This document shows, in pieces, positions 45,821-55,227 of a stretch of 64,000 nucleotides of DNA (positions are counted from its first letter, which is position 1; each line of letters begins with the position of its first letter). Both the position numbers and the translations under genes were made by a program. The notes beneath the pieces are model-generated. The model was not told the DNA's origin. It was given only the letters and a program-made list of their open reading frames with translations, and did no database searches. The stretch is from the NCBI RefSeq assembly GCF_904848625.1, contig NZ_CAJHCP010000002.1, positions 1 through 64,000 of the forward strand. Reading direction: 5' to 3'. The DNA comes from Paraburkholderia metrosideri (GTDB taxonomy: Bacteria; Pseudomonadota; Gammaproteobacteria; Burkholderiales; Burkholderiaceae).

Positions 45821-45939
45821 GTTCAAGACCGATCCTAAGGATCAATGCGCGACGCCAGAACCATTTTGTTAAGCAATGCTTCTGCTCAATCGTGCATAGG
45901 CTACTCACGAGATTGCAGCCACGCGCATTTTTTCGGCGT

Positions 45940-46728
45940 TTATTGAGCGTCTGCTACACGGCATTGATGATCGAGAAAGCCTTCGGCGGTACCGCTTCCA
46001 TTCTTCAGATCGATGTCGCTATTCACGATCAGCCAGCCGTCTTCGGCAGCGGATGGGCCGGCACCCGTCACCAGAATGGTTTGCCGTGCCATCGCCGCTT
46101 CACCCGGGTTGTCGCGCGCGACGATGCGGAAAGGATTGCTGGCGTCGGCAAGCGACGTCACCCGCATGACCCGGTAACGATTGCCGTCGAACGTATCCCA
46201 ATGCCACTGGCCAGGCGCGTCTTTCGCGTGCCGCGCAAATGCTGCGCTGACGTCGGCGTGCATGCAATCGATATGAATGTGCAGCTGGTTTTGCGAGCGG
46301 CGATACGGCGAGTTGATTTCGAGGCCAAGCTCGTTATCCGGCAACGTGCGCGCGACCGCGTGCTCGACGTATTGCCGTGAATCCCACGCATCGACCCAGT
46401 AGTCCTTCGCATGCGGGGCCAGCAGCAACGGGCTTTCAATTCCTGTGATGCGGTCGGTCGGAATCAGCAGATGCTGCGAGCGTCCAACAATATCCTTCAG
46501 GATCACATAGCGTTTGTCGAGGTCGACCACCGTGCATTGACCCGGCGTGCCGGTTGCCTCCTGCGACGGTACGCAGCGAATGTCGACGATCTTCCACAGC
46601 GCATTGGAATCGACTGTAGCGAGGCGCGCACAGGCCGATGCGGTGAACACGACCGCGAATGCGGCGGCAAATCGAACCATGGAGTGAAAGGATGGTCTGT
46701 GCGATCGGGCAGGTGTCGGTGTGGTCAT
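45940..46728 (-). CDS. cdh: CDP-diacylglycerol pyrophosphatase
   Basis: A 262-residue exported enzyme that would split CDP-diacylglycerol to phosphatidate and CMP. The HIHIDC motif of the HIT-like active site lies near residue 150 (QLHIHIDCMHAD) and the HWDTFDG segment follows. A signal region with FTASAC precedes. ATG at 46728 is chosen; the frame opens at a GTG two codons earlier. It is followed on the minus strand by the desaturase gene, both acting on membrane lipids. Confidence 0.88.
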   Translation of the reverse strand: MTTPTPARSHRPSFHSMVRFAAAFAVVFTASACARLATVDSNALWKIVDIRCVPSQEATGTPGQCTVVDLDKRYVILKDIVGRSQHLLIPTDRITGIESPLLLAPHAKDYWVDAWDSRQYVEHAVARTLPDNELGLEINSPYRRSQNQLHIHIDCMHADVSAAFARHAKDAPGQWHWDTFDGNRYRVMRVTSLADASNPFRIVARDNPGEAAMARQTILVTGAGPSAAEDGWLIVNSDIDLKNGSGTAEGFLDHQCRVADAQ

Positions 46729-46768
46729 CGGCACTTTGACTGAAGATAGGGAGAGAGGCTGATGGACC

Positions 46769-48223
46769 TCAAAGCACAGGCGCGGGTAACGGGCCGAGCA
46801 ATTGTTCGAACGCGACGCCGATGGCCAGCAGGCGCCGGTCTTCGCCGAGCGGGCCGTCGAGTTCGAGGCCGACCGGCAAGCCGCTCGCCGTCATCCCCGC
46901 AGCCAGCGACAAGCCCGGAATGCCCGACGTGCTGGCCGGGTCGGTATTGCGCAGGAAGGCGTTCATCGTGGGGATCGACGGTCCGCCATCGATCGAGACC
47001 GTCGATGAACCCAGGATGTCGTCGATCGGTGCGGCGGCGAGGCGCGTAGTTGGAAATAGCAGCGCATCGAGCTGCTGATCGGCGAACGTCGCCGCGATGT
47101 ATTGCTGCAAGCGCGGCCGCCAGTGATTCAGCGCCGCTTCGTATTCGCCGCTCAGCGCGCCCGCGAGTACGTCGTCATAAATCTCGCGCACGTCGGGGCT
47201 CGCGATGCGAGCGGCAAGCTCCGCGACCGTTTTGACCGGCGCGTGATTGGCGACGAGCCACGCACGTAAGTCGTCGAGCGCTTCATGGACTGCTATCGGA
47301 CTGCCGACCATGCCGTTCAGATAGTCCAGATCGCTCATGGCCAGCGGCACGAACACGACGCCGGCTGCGCCGAGTTGAGTCAACGCGGCACGCGCCACCT
47401 GTTCCACCTGCTGTTCGAGTCCCTCCCAAAGCGGTTCGGGCAGACCGATGCGCAAGCCATTCAACGCGAGTACCGGCAATTCACCGGCACCGGTTATCAC
47501 GCCGTCGAGCAGCGCAATATCGGCGACGGTGCGCGCCATGGGCCCGACTGTATCGCGCGTATGACTGATCGGCACGACGGCGTCTGGATCGTGATAGCGC
47601 CGCTCAGCGCCGCCATTGCCTACCGACGGACGAAACCCCGCAATGCCGGTCAACGCGGCCGGAATGCGGGTAGAGCCGCCTGTGTCGGTGCCTAGGCCGG
47701 CCGGGACGATGCGCGCGGCAATCGCCACGGCAGTGCCGCCTGACGAGCCGCCGGGAATCAGCGAGGGGTCGTACGGATTACGCACCGGACCCGCATGCGT
47801 GGCGAGGTTCGTGCTCGTAATGCCGAATGCGAGTTCGTGCATGTTGGCTTTGCCGAGCACGATCGCGCCGGCATCGATCAACCGCTGCACGGATGGCGCG
47901 GTCGTGGTCGGCATGAAGCCAGCGAGCGCGGGCGTACCCGCCGACGTCTGCATGCCAGCCGTATTGATGTTGTCCTTGACGACGATAGGCAAGCCCGCAA
48001 GCGGCAACTGGGCTTTCTGCGCCGCAGACAACCCATCGATGCGCTTCGCGGCAGCGAGTGCGCCGTCGAGATCGAGCGTGGTGAGCGCGTTCAGGTTAGC
48101 GAGCGACGCGGCTCGGGCGAGCAACGTGGCGACGTAGTCGGTGGCGCTGAGTCGTCCAGACTGGATCGCCTCGACTGCTTGCGTGGCGGTTAGCGCGAGT
48201 TGTTCATCGACGGTCCATGTCAT
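46769..48223 (-). CDS. Amidase signature-family enzyme
   Basis: A 484-residue amidase of the Ser-cisSer-Lys family. Catalytic residues are readable: the lysine in PIVVKDNIN near residue 82, the GGSSGG loop near residue 160, and the nucleophile in GTDTGGSTRIPAAL near residue 180. The family hydrolyses amides; a substrate cannot be set. It is not linked to a GatB gene, so it is not the tRNA amidotransferase. The start is the ATG at 48223. Confidence 0.93.
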   Translation of the reverse strand: MTWTVDEQLALTATQAVEAIQSGRLSATDYVATLLARAASLANLNALTTLDLDGALAAAKRIDGLSAAQKAQLPLAGLPIVVKDNINTAGMQTSAGTPALAGFMPTTTAPSVQRLIDAGAIVLGKANMHELAFGITSTNLATHAGPVRNPYDPSLIPGGSSGGTAVAIAARIVPAGLGTDTGGSTRIPAALTGIAGFRPSVGNGGAERRYHDPDAVVPISHTRDTVGPMARTVADIALLDGVITGAGELPVLALNGLRIGLPEPLWEGLEQQVEQVARAALTQLGAAGVVFVPLAMSDLDYLNGMVGSPIAVHEALDDLRAWLVANHAPVKTVAELAARIASPDVREIYDDVLAGALSGEYEAALNHWRPRLQQYIAATFADQQLDALLFPTTRLAAAPIDDILGSSTVSIDGGPSIPTMNAFLRNTDPASTSGIPGLSLAAGMTASGLPVGLELDGPLGEDRRLLAIGVAFEQLLGPLPAPVL

Positions 48224-48546
48224 GACCGGGTGTCCCCCAGTCGTTGCGGGGCCGCATAAAGCGCGGACACAAGCAAGCCGTAAAGGGGAGAGATATCGCG
48301 CATGGTGGCCTCGTGAGAGCGAACTCGATGTGCCGCCTATTCTGGCACAACCGCTTCACGCGCATAGCCGGAGAGGGCAGGCGGCTGATGTTCGCCCGCT
48401 GCGGTTCATCGCAAACGAGTTGGTGCAAGTGTGCGAGTCTCGCGCCGGTACATGCCGCGATCGGCGACACGACCTTGTCGACCGTGATGGCGGATCACTG
48501 CAGCGCTGTTCCGCAGCCTCAGGAGTCCATTCAGGCCCATCACGAC
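48224..48546. other. Gap upstream of the amidase gene
   Basis: These 323 bases lie between the amidase start and the stop of the next small minus-strand gene. I see no RNA gene, repeat or terminator; overlapping open frames on the plus strand have no initiation signal. Confidence 0.4.
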
Positions 48547-48762
48547 TTACTGATGATTATCGATCCACATGCGTCCCCATCGGAATGCATACGCGAGTGC
48601 ATGTTCTTCGTCGAAGAAGTAATCGAGCGCGTCGAACGAGTACGCTTTACCGTGGTCCGCGCTGGCTTTCTCGATGGTGAGGTTGGCGGCGAATAGGCCG
48701 TTGGGCAACAGTTGCGCGACCGGCGCGACTTCGTAGCCCTTGTAGCGAATATGTGAATTCAT
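48547..48762 (-). CDS. Small conserved hypothetical protein
   Basis: A 71-residue protein starting MNSHIRYKGYEVAPVAQLLPNG with an even mix of polar and aromatic residues and a C-terminal WGRMWIDNHQ. It seems a real small cytoplasmic protein by codon use, but no family was recognised and the ribosome binding site is weak. A longer frame to 48978 lacks credible coding character. Confidence 0.55.
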   Translation of the reverse strand: MNSHIRYKGYEVAPVAQLLPNGLFAANLTIEKASADHGKAYSFDALDYFFDEEHALAYAFRWGRMWIDNHQ

Positions 48763-49084
48763 GGTCTCGACTAAGGTGCCCGTGTGCGTTGCAGAAAATC
48801 CAGTGCGTGCGACTAACCCTGTAGCACCTTGCGGCAGACAAGGCGAATTGGTGGACAGGGTCAAGCGTAGGGCGCGCTGCGCAGCGGGTGAACCAATCTT
48901 TCGTCGTAAGCAAATGAGCGGGGTTCGGGAGTGATATCCCAACGCCCGGATCGGAACATATTCGCTGTGTTCGATCACACTATCGGGCGTGGTACCGTGC
49001 GTCTGTTATGTGCCGCACGGTTCGCGCAAACGCCGATGGCGTGGGCCGCCGCAGCGGGTCCACGCGATCGGGCACGAAGCGGAA
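48763..49084. other. Gap between two minus-strand genes
   Basis: About 320 bases without a gene between the small hypothetical protein and the FMN reductase. No element was recognised. Confidence 0.4.
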
Positions 49085-49744
49085 TCAGACCGCGTGCAGC
49101 AGGCGGGCGGTGGGTGTGGAAGCGACGGCGGAACCGAGCGGCTCGGTCTGCGTGGCGCGATGCGCGTTGAACGCGAGCGCGAATTGCGCGGCCTGCTGGC
49201 CGACGGTGGCGAGCTGGTCGATAACCTTCGGATCGGAGCAGGTATCGACGGAATCGAAGCGCGTTTCCAGCGTGTTGATCCCTGCACCGAACGGCGTGGG
49301 CCAGCCGCGCAATGCGTGGACGATCGAGCGCAGCGACGTGAGTACCGACCCTGCGGCTTGCCAGCCATAGGCGGTGACGATGCAGCCTACTGCGCGGCCG
49401 TCAAGATACGGACGCTCATCGGCGCGCAGTTCTTCCAGCGTGTCGAGCGCATTCTTGACGAGTCCCGACACGCCGCCGTGATAGCCGGGCGTGGCAATGA
49501 TCAGCGCGTCCGCATGGCGCACGGCTTCGATCAGTTCGAGCTGTTCGTCGGTACGATTGGGCTGCTCAGGCGCGTAGTGCGGCAGGCTATGCAAAAACGT
49601 GCCGCCGAACAGGCGGGTGTTCGCGCCTGCGGCTTCGGCGCCGCGCAACGCGAAGCTGAGTGCCCGCTCAGTCGACGAAGCGGCGCGTGTGGTGCCGCCA
49701 ATGCCGATGACGAGAGGCCGGCGGTGGTGATCGAATCGGGTCAA
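49085..49744 (-). CDS. NAD(P)H-dependent FMN reductase
   Basis: A 219-residue flavoprotein of the FMN reductase family. The phosphate-binding GGTTRAASSTERAL segment near residue 18 and the ATPGYHGGVSGLVKNALD stretch near residue 90 bind FMN. It should reduce FMN or quinones. The TTG at 49744 has AAGGAG at ideal spacing and is preferred; an ATG 9 codons upstream is in frame. No flavin-dependent partner is adjacent. Confidence 0.9.
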   Translation of the reverse strand: MTRFDHHRRPLVIGIGGTTRAASSTERALSFALRGAEAAGANTRLFGGTFLHSLPHYAPEQPNRTDEQLELIEAVRHADALIIATPGYHGGVSGLVKNALDTLEELRADERPYLDGRAVGCIVTAYGWQAAGSVLTSLRSIVHALRGWPTPFGAGINTLETRFDSVDTCSDPKVIDQLATVGQQAAQFALAFNAHRATQTEPLGSAVASTPTARLLHAV

Positions 49745-50032
49745 CGAAATGCTCCTTCGGTAGCGGCTCACGGCGCGCTGGTGCGGGGTGCGCGAGCGAG
49801 GGGCCGGGGCGAACCGGACTTTGAAGTGTCATCTTAATGACCCGTGCACGCGAACCTAAGCGACTTTTTGTTCTAACGATATAACCATGCGGTGCTTGAG
49901 ACGGAGCATGCGATGTACCTGAGTCCGCGTGAGACAAGTCAGATAAGCATATGGCGAACCATTGGTTGGGCGTGCGATGACGCGTGGCTATCATCGAATC
50001 GTCTCCTCCATGACATCTCCTTGACATGGGTT

Positions 50033-50066
50033 AAGCCTCACCGCGCGAGCGGCGGGGCTTTTTTTT
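50033..50066 (+). terminator. Intrinsic terminator with no obvious upstream gene
   Basis: AAGCCTCACCGC and GCGGCGGGGCTT form an imperfect 12-bp stem closed by a GCGA loop and followed by eight T residues. It reads rightwards. The only plus-strand sequence before it is the 49745-50032 gap, so it either ends a small RNA or is a leader terminator for the J-domain gene at 50157. Confidence 0.8.
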
Positions 50067-50156
50067 CGCCGGGCGCATGTTTCTGCCCGACACGCTGACG
50101 CTGTTTTTCGCATGCTACGATGGTCCGCGATGATTCCCGGCGAGGTCGAGCAAGCA

Positions 50157-50843
50157 ATGACAACCCTATATGACACGCTTGGCGTGCAAACGGACGCCAC
50201 CGAAGAAGAGATCAAGCGGGCCTACCGGAAAGCGGCGATGAAGTGGCATCCCGACCGCAATCACGGCGCACAGGAAGAAGTAGCGCGTGCCACCTTTCAG
50301 GAAATCAAGGACGCGTACGCGATCCTGTCCGATCCCGCGCAGCGCAAGGTGTACGACGCGGTCTACGCGGAGCAGATGCGCGGCTGGGAGGCGCAGCGCA
50401 CGCGGCAGCAGCAGGCCCAGGCAAAGCGTGAGGCAGCAGCGCGCGCGGCTGACGAAGCAGCGTATGCGGAAATGGTCTCGGTGGCGATCCGTTTCGCGGA
50501 CGAGGGCCACAATCGCGACGTGCTGTTCGGCGTGTTGCTGGGACGGCAATGCGAGGCGAAGCGAGCCGCCCAGATTGCCGACAGCGTGGCCGCATTGCAG
50601 GCGTCGCGCCGCGAGGCAGCGAAGGCGGCGGATGCCGCTACACCAGCCGATGACGTTGCTGAGCCGACTGTGTCCGATCAGGCGCAGACGCAGGCGCGGC
50701 CAATGAACGAAGACGGTCCCAATCATCACACGCGCGGCAAGCAGGCCAGTCAATCCAGCCGCGACGAATCCGCTGCTGCGGCCCATCCCGCTGGTGCGCT
50801 CAGCGGCCTGTGGTTTCAGTTCCTCAACGGCTTGCGTTTCTAG
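50157..50843 (+). CDS. J-domain (DnaJ-like) co-chaperone
   Basis: A 228-residue protein with an N-terminal J-domain. The HPD tripeptide lies at residues 31-33 (AAMKWHPDRN), which is what stimulates DnaK. The remainder is alanine- and glutamine-rich, probably helical, with no G/F or zinc-finger domain, so it is a class-C type partner. The ATG at 50157 is used. An intrinsic terminator lies 90 bases upstream. Confidence 0.9.
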   Translation: MTTLYDTLGVQTDATEEEIKRAYRKAAMKWHPDRNHGAQEEVARATFQEIKDAYAILSDPAQRKVYDAVYAEQMRGWEAQRTRQQQAQAKREAAARAADEAAYAEMVSVAIRFADEGHNRDVLFGVLLGRQCEAKRAAQIADSVAALQASRREAAKAADAATPADDVAEPTVSDQAQTQARPMNEDGPNHHTRGKQASQSSRDESAAAAHPAGALSGLWFQFLNGLRF

Positions 50844-50847
50844 CGCG

Positions 50848-51657
50848 TCAGGCGGCCCGACTGTTGATTCGCGTCAACTCGCACGCGAGTTCATCGATAT
50901 AGGAATCGGTCAGACTGCAATCCGCCAATGCGTTTTGCAGCTTGAAAACATACTCGGCATTCGTGCCGAACAGCCCCGTGGCAACGGCCATTGACGGCGC
51001 AATCGCCGAGGCCCGCGAATCGCCTTCGTATTGCGAATTCTCGTGTTCCGCAACGAAGGCGATGGCCGACACCTGGGTGCCGTCGTCGAGCGTGACGGAT
51101 GCCCAGCTCGGACGATAGGCGCCTGTCACCATCTCGCGGATCCAGAGAATCCGCAGTTCTTCAGCGGCAGTTGCGCGGCACAGCCGCAATGCGACACCTT
51201 GTGTACTCCCGCCGGGTTCGAGTGCGAGCATGCGCCCCGGTTGCTCCGGTGTACCGCGCCCTGCGATCAGCCGGATACAGAAACTGCGATGCCAGCCGTG
51301 CAGCGTCGCGATACGGCGGCAGTCGAATTCGGAGATCGGATTCCACATTAACGAGCCGTACGCGAAAACCCAGACATCGCCGTCGGACGGACGTTGCCGC
51401 AGGGTCTGCGCAAGCGATGCGTCGATCTGTGCCAGGCTCCACAGCATCTCGCCTGGCAGCGAATCAAAACTATCGAGGTAAGCGCCTGAGCAAATGGCGT
51501 TTCTGTTCAGCATCCGGTAGGCCCCGTCATGGTGCGTCGCGCGGGCGACAAAGATCTGGGTCAAGTATGAGCGAGCGCGGCGCAGGAATAAATTGGTCGA
51601 GCGGAAACTGAGTGTCGCTTCAGTGGCGACAATCGCGGTCGCATTGTTTGCATTCAT
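50848..51657 (-). CDS. ChaC-like glutathione-specific gamma-glutamylcyclotransferase
   Basis: A 269-residue enzyme of the ChaC family, which breaks glutathione to 5-oxoproline and Cys-Gly. The glycine loop VFAYGSLMWNP lies at residues 97-107 and the AEELRILWIREM segment carries the putative catalytic Glu. GGAG precedes the ATG at 51657. It is convergent with the J-domain gene, only a few bases between the stops. Confidence 0.9.
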   Translation of the reverse strand: MNANNATAIVATEATLSFRSTNLFLRRARSYLTQIFVARATHHDGAYRMLNRNAICSGAYLDSFDSLPGEMLWSLAQIDASLAQTLRQRPSDGDVWVFAYGSLMWNPISEFDCRRIATLHGWHRSFCIRLIAGRGTPEQPGRMLALEPGGSTQGVALRLCRATAAEELRILWIREMVTGAYRPSWASVTLDDGTQVSAIAFVAEHENSQYEGDSRASAIAPSMAVATGLFGTNAEYVFKLQNALADCSLTDSYIDELACELTRINSRAA

Positions 51658-52051
51658 GAGGCGCTCCGGATCGAACGACGATCAGTCTGACGAATCGCCG
51701 CGCGAGCTCACGCAATCCGCAGCCGTGTGACGAATAACGTAGTGGCCGCTAGACCATAGACGTAGACCGAATTGATATAGACCACGGTCTTTAGCGTTCG
51801 AATCTGCGCTTCTAGAATCATTAGCACGTCTGGAAGAGAAGCTGTCCGGACGTGCGCAATAGATTGCGCACGGCTTGTATTGCCACCACGCCTGGAGAAT
51901 GCCGGGCCCCGAATGAGGCTCGCAACCGACTCGTGCAGCGGTTGATTGCGCTCTCCTTTTTATTTTCCAGCGAGCGATCTCCCCATCGATTCCCGCGAAA
52001 GCTACGCTTCGCCCCACCTCCACGTTTCGATTCCCGAGAGGTACGACGGCT
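51658..52051. other. Divergent gap between ChaC and a small exported gene
   Basis: This 394-base gap should hold the ChaC promoter. An antisense frame of 127 codons (51682-52065) is not convincing in composition. No element was identified. Confidence 0.4.
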
Positions 52052-52255
52052 ATGTTTACCTTCATCGTTGTAGTTGCGGTTGCAGCGTTTATTCCCTATG
52101 TCGCGGCGCCGGGTATTGTGAACGGCGTCAAGGCGATCAGTTCGCCGTCGCCCGCAGCCGTGTCGTTCGACGCGACTCCGGCGATGCCGGCTTACGGAAG
52201 CGATGCAGCCAACCGGATCCTGTCGGATTGCGGCGATAGTGAAAGCGCGACGTGA
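52052..52255 (+). CDS. Small exported or membrane-anchored protein
   Basis: A 67-residue protein opening with a hydrophobic stretch (MFTFIVVVAVAAFIPYVAAP), either a signal or a single membrane helix, and a polar tail. GAGAGG precedes the ATG. No family recognised. Confidence 0.6.
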   Translation: MFTFIVVVAVAAFIPYVAAPGIVNGVKAISSPSPAAVSFDATPAMPAYGSDAANRILSDCGDSESAT

Positions 52256-52553
52256 AACAGAACGCTACGCCCGTTCAATATAGGTACCTCGGCTCGCAGG
52301 TGCGGTAGACAGGAAAATGTAAGGCGTAGTGTCGCGCTGGTACACTTGCGCGTCATTACAGTGCGAAGTCTGCGATAGATAGAGAGTCGGGAGTGAGTCG
52401 GCAGCGAATTGTGCCCGTGAGTCGAATCGCCAGGCACCTGGTGCAAATTCCCGTGGCGTCGGGAATTAAGAAATCGTAATGTCACGGGGGCGCAAGACTG
52501 GGTTGGCAGAATGGCACCCAGAAGCAAAAAAAAAACATGGGTACGGGGTGAGC

Positions 52554-53165
52554 GTGACCAGAAAATATAAAGTGCTGTTTCTTTGCAGGGACAATGCGGC
52601 ACGCAGCATTATCGCGGAGGCTTTGCTGCGCGAACTGGCGGGGCACCGGTTTGACGCATTTAGTGCGGGACCGGAACCGGCCGCGCGAGTTCATCCTCAT
52701 GCAAGCGCGCAATTGCGGCCTGGCATTTCGGATCACGGCGTCCTTTGCCCGAAAAGCTGGCTGGAATTCACCGGCGAGTGGGCGCCGCGAATGGACCTCG
52801 TCATAGCGATGGACGCATCCGTCGACAAAAACCATGCACCGGTATTTCCTGGCGAACCGGCTTTTCGCAACTGGACTTTTGCCGATCCGCTCGCCGAACA
52901 TCTGGACGAGTCAGAGCGGGCCCGCTTATTCGGCAAGGTGTTCTGGCAGATCGTGCGGCAGGTCAGTGGCTTTATCGAGTCGCCTCAATTGGCTTTGCTC
53001 GACCCGCAGACTTCGGTTCTTCGCACTGAAGTAGCCGGTGGCAATGACATGCGCCGCGGTAGTGAACACCACTCGAACCATCTGGCTGTCCAGTTGACCG
53101 GGCATCGCGACGATCACGCCAATTCCGATCGCGACGCACGACGAGTCGATATCGCCGGCGCCTGA
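52554..53165 (+). CDS. Low-molecular-weight phosphatase/arsenate reductase-like protein
   Basis: A 203-residue protein with the low-molecular-weight phosphatase P-loop C-x5-R-S at residues 11-18 (CRDNAARS). The FADPL segment near the middle could hold the acid Asp. The first ~140 residues match family length; the last 60 or so (from about SPQLALLD) are a polar extension without recognisable fold. It could be a phosphotyrosine phosphatase or ArsC-type reductase; no ars genes lie nearby. The start is a GTG at 52554, chosen because the family begins here. Confidence 0.8.
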   Translation: MTRKYKVLFLCRDNAARSIIAEALLRELAGHRFDAFSAGPEPAARVHPHASAQLRPGISDHGVLCPKSWLEFTGEWAPRMDLVIAMDASVDKNHAPVFPGEPAFRNWTFADPLAEHLDESERARLFGKVFWQIVRQVSGFIESPQLALLDPQTSVLRTEVAGGNDMRRGSEHHSNHLAVQLTGHRDDHANSDRDARRVDIAGA

Positions 53166-53208
53166 TCGGACTGAATCACGCTTCAGCCGGCGGAACAGCA
53201 GACTGCTT

Positions 53209-53499
53209 TTATTGCCCGCTTTTCGCGGGATTCATCGAATCGCCCGGCGACATCGACTGCATGCCATTGTCGGGCGAATCCATTTTCTTCATTTGGCTTC
53301 CCGGCATTACGTCCATCGGACTTGGAGCAGGGTCGCCCCAATGGGTCATGCCCGCCGTGGCGGCGCTGTGCGCATTACCGCCGCCACTGCCACCCTGACC
53401 ATTACCGCCGCCTTGCGCGAATGCCGGGCCGCTTGCAAAGCTACAGGCAGCAAGAGCGGCCGCACAACCGGCGATGATTTTTAGCGTTGATTGACGCAT
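53209..53499 (-). CDS. Small secreted Gly/Met-rich protein
   Basis: A 96-residue protein with a good signal (LKIIAGCAAALAACSFASGPAFAQ), then a GGGNGQGGSGGGN stretch and a C-terminal part rich in Met, Ser and Pro. AAGGAGA lies upstream of adjacent GTG/ATG codons; ATG at 53499 is used. Function unknown. Confidence 0.75.
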   Translation of the reverse strand: MRQSTLKIIAGCAAALAACSFASGPAFAQGGGNGQGGSGGGNAHSAATAGMTHWGDPAPSPMDVMPGSQMKKMDSPDNGMQSMSPGDSMNPAKSGQ

Positions 53500-53780
53500 C
53501 ACGATTCTCCTTGCGAGCTCATCAGGCGCTAGGGCTGCCGCGAGCTGGACGTATGCCGGTGATGAAAATCATGACCGGTTCCTGGAAAGCAGCGATTTAT
53601 TGCGCTGCTCTTACCGGATATACGGCAGGCACGGAGAGATGGATGCAAACCGATTGCGGGAACGACGCGTTGTCCGGCACGTGCACGCGGGGCATGCCAG
53701 ACCTGGGAGGTCCTGCGGGAGAATGCAGAGACAGTCTTTTTACGCTGAGCCATTCAGCCGCAACTCAGCGGGGTCGCGAC

Positions 53781-54107
53781 TTAGCGGTTGCTCGGGCGCG
53801 CTAACGGACTGCCAGCGAACGGATCATTTTTCCAGTCCACCTGCTTTTTGGGCTGCGGGGCAGACGCTGGTTTTGCCGACATTTCAAAGTGGTCAATTGA
53901 TTGACCCGCACTGATTGCCTGTTTAAGCCATTGGGGCATTTCGCCCTGGCCGTCCCAACTGTCACCCGTCGCACTACGGTAGCGTTCCGCCTTTTGCGCC
54001 GAGGGCTCGGACGCCAGCACGGCAGCTAGATCTTCTGGTTCGATACCAAACTCTTCCATGCGATGGCGGAGATACGCAATCATGCTATCTCGCTTCCTTT
54101 CGTCCAT
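53781..54107 (-). CDS. H-NS-like nucleoid-associated protein
   Basis: A 108-residue protein. The central YRSATGDSWDGQGEMPQWLKQAI segment resembles the C-terminal DNA-binding motif of H-NS relatives (W-x-G-x-G-x-x-P-x-W). The N-terminal 35 residues (YLRHRMEEFGIEPEDLAAVL) form a helix that may oligomerise. A long Lys/Pro-rich tail follows. AAGGA precedes the ATG at 54107. The family call rests on one motif. Confidence 0.7.
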   Translation of the reverse strand: MDERKRDSMIAYLRHRMEEFGIEPEDLAAVLASEPSAQKAERYRSATGDSWDGQGEMPQWLKQAISAGQSIDHFEMSAKPASAPQPKKQVDWKNDPFAGSPLARPSNR

Positions 54108-54860
54108 AAGATATTCGTCCTTCTAAAACGTCCAGCGTTCTGTCAAGTACAGATTGCAAGGGAAAGTCGCGATGCCTCGAGCCCATATGACTGGGGCCGG
54201 CCCGCGGTGGGGTTGTCGATTGAAGGAAATTTCCTGAGCCGCGTTAAAAAACGTTGCTCCATAAATCGCAATACAGTCAGTGCCAAATGCGCCAATCAGG
54301 AACAATCAGTGAGTATTGCCACACTCCGACAGCACTTCGCCGCGTGCCGGATGAGGCTGGATAAGCCTCACGGCTGCAGGGGGAAATACTGTGGTGACAT
54401 TGCTTTGATTGCGAATGGCTGGTTTCACGTCCACGCTCCGTCTCTCGCCGGTGTCTTGCGCGCCGCTCTTTTACGTTATAGCAATATCATAACGCACTGC
54501 GCGGATAATGCACGCGCTGGTTTAACGGATTTTCTCTGCCAATGCGGTTTATCGAACGGTTTGGGCTTCGTGCGACACGGCCCGAACCGGAGATTGAATT
54601 CCCAAGCCGGCGAACTATAACGAAACTGCGGAACAACAATCCGCGTTGCCGGCCTGCAGGATCGATTCCGGGTACCGTGAGGACGCATCCACATCGGTCG
54701 AAGGGTAGGGCAATTATTTACTCGTTTAGTTCGATGACTCATCGCAGCAGTTGCGCATCGGCATCAACTCGTCGGTCAACCCGATTGAGCGAGCTAACTT
54801 TTTCGCAGATCAATTTTTCAGGGGGCGAGAACTGCTGCGCCGGATTCGAGGAGTCTGGAC
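54108..54860. other. 753-base non-coding region with a stem-loop
   Basis: No convincing gene was found in this long gap. A perfect hairpin TGAGGCT-GGATA-AGCCTCA lies at 54352-54370. The longest open frames (54063-54620, 54542-55018) lack initiation signals and credible protein character. It may hold a small RNA and the promoter of the secreted protein at 54861. Confidence 0.45.
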
Positions 54861-55163
54861 ATGAAACTACGTTTATTGATGGTAATGACAAGCGCCGTTC
54901 TCTTTCTCGCGCCGAGACCGGTGAACGCGCTCGAGTCCGACGGCCCGCAGGGAGCGGCAGCGCCGGGAGGCGCGCAGATGCAGCGGAATGCAAACGAATC
55001 GGCGCAAGCGACGACTGACATTCCGTTAGGAGAAGCCGCGCAGGGTCAGTCGGTACAGAACGTTTCATATGGAGGCGTGGCGACGGGGCAATCGGAAGCG
55101 GGAAGCCATCCCAATCGGCCGTGCGGTGCCGCGCCTCAATGCAGGATCTATTTTGGTCAATGA
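54861..55163 (+). CDS. Small exported protein
   Basis: A 100-residue protein with a Sec signal (MKLRLLMVMTSAVLFLAP, cleavage near VNALE) and a polar mature region with a cysteine pair (RPCGAAPQC). GAGGAG precedes the ATG. No family recognised; its composition is typical of Burkholderiales small exported proteins. Confidence 0.7.
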   Translation: MKLRLLMVMTSAVLFLAPRPVNALESDGPQGAAAPGGAQMQRNANESAQATTDIPLGEAAQGQSVQNVSYGGVATGQSEAGSHPNRPCGAAPQCRIYFGQ

Positions 55164-55227
55164 CGGACCAATGCGGTGGGAACGCGGTGTCAGCTAAAAG
55201 GAACCGGCGCCGCGTCTCACCCACCCA

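Noticed and set aside
51682..52065. 127-codon minus-strand frame upstream of ChaC
   Set aside because: No ribosome binding site and low coding character; it overlaps the start of a better-supported plus-strand gene.
54063..54620. 185-codon plus-strand frame in the 54-kb gap
   Set aside because: Starts inside the H-NS-like gene on the other strand, mixed composition with clusters of Cys and Arg, and no family resemblance.
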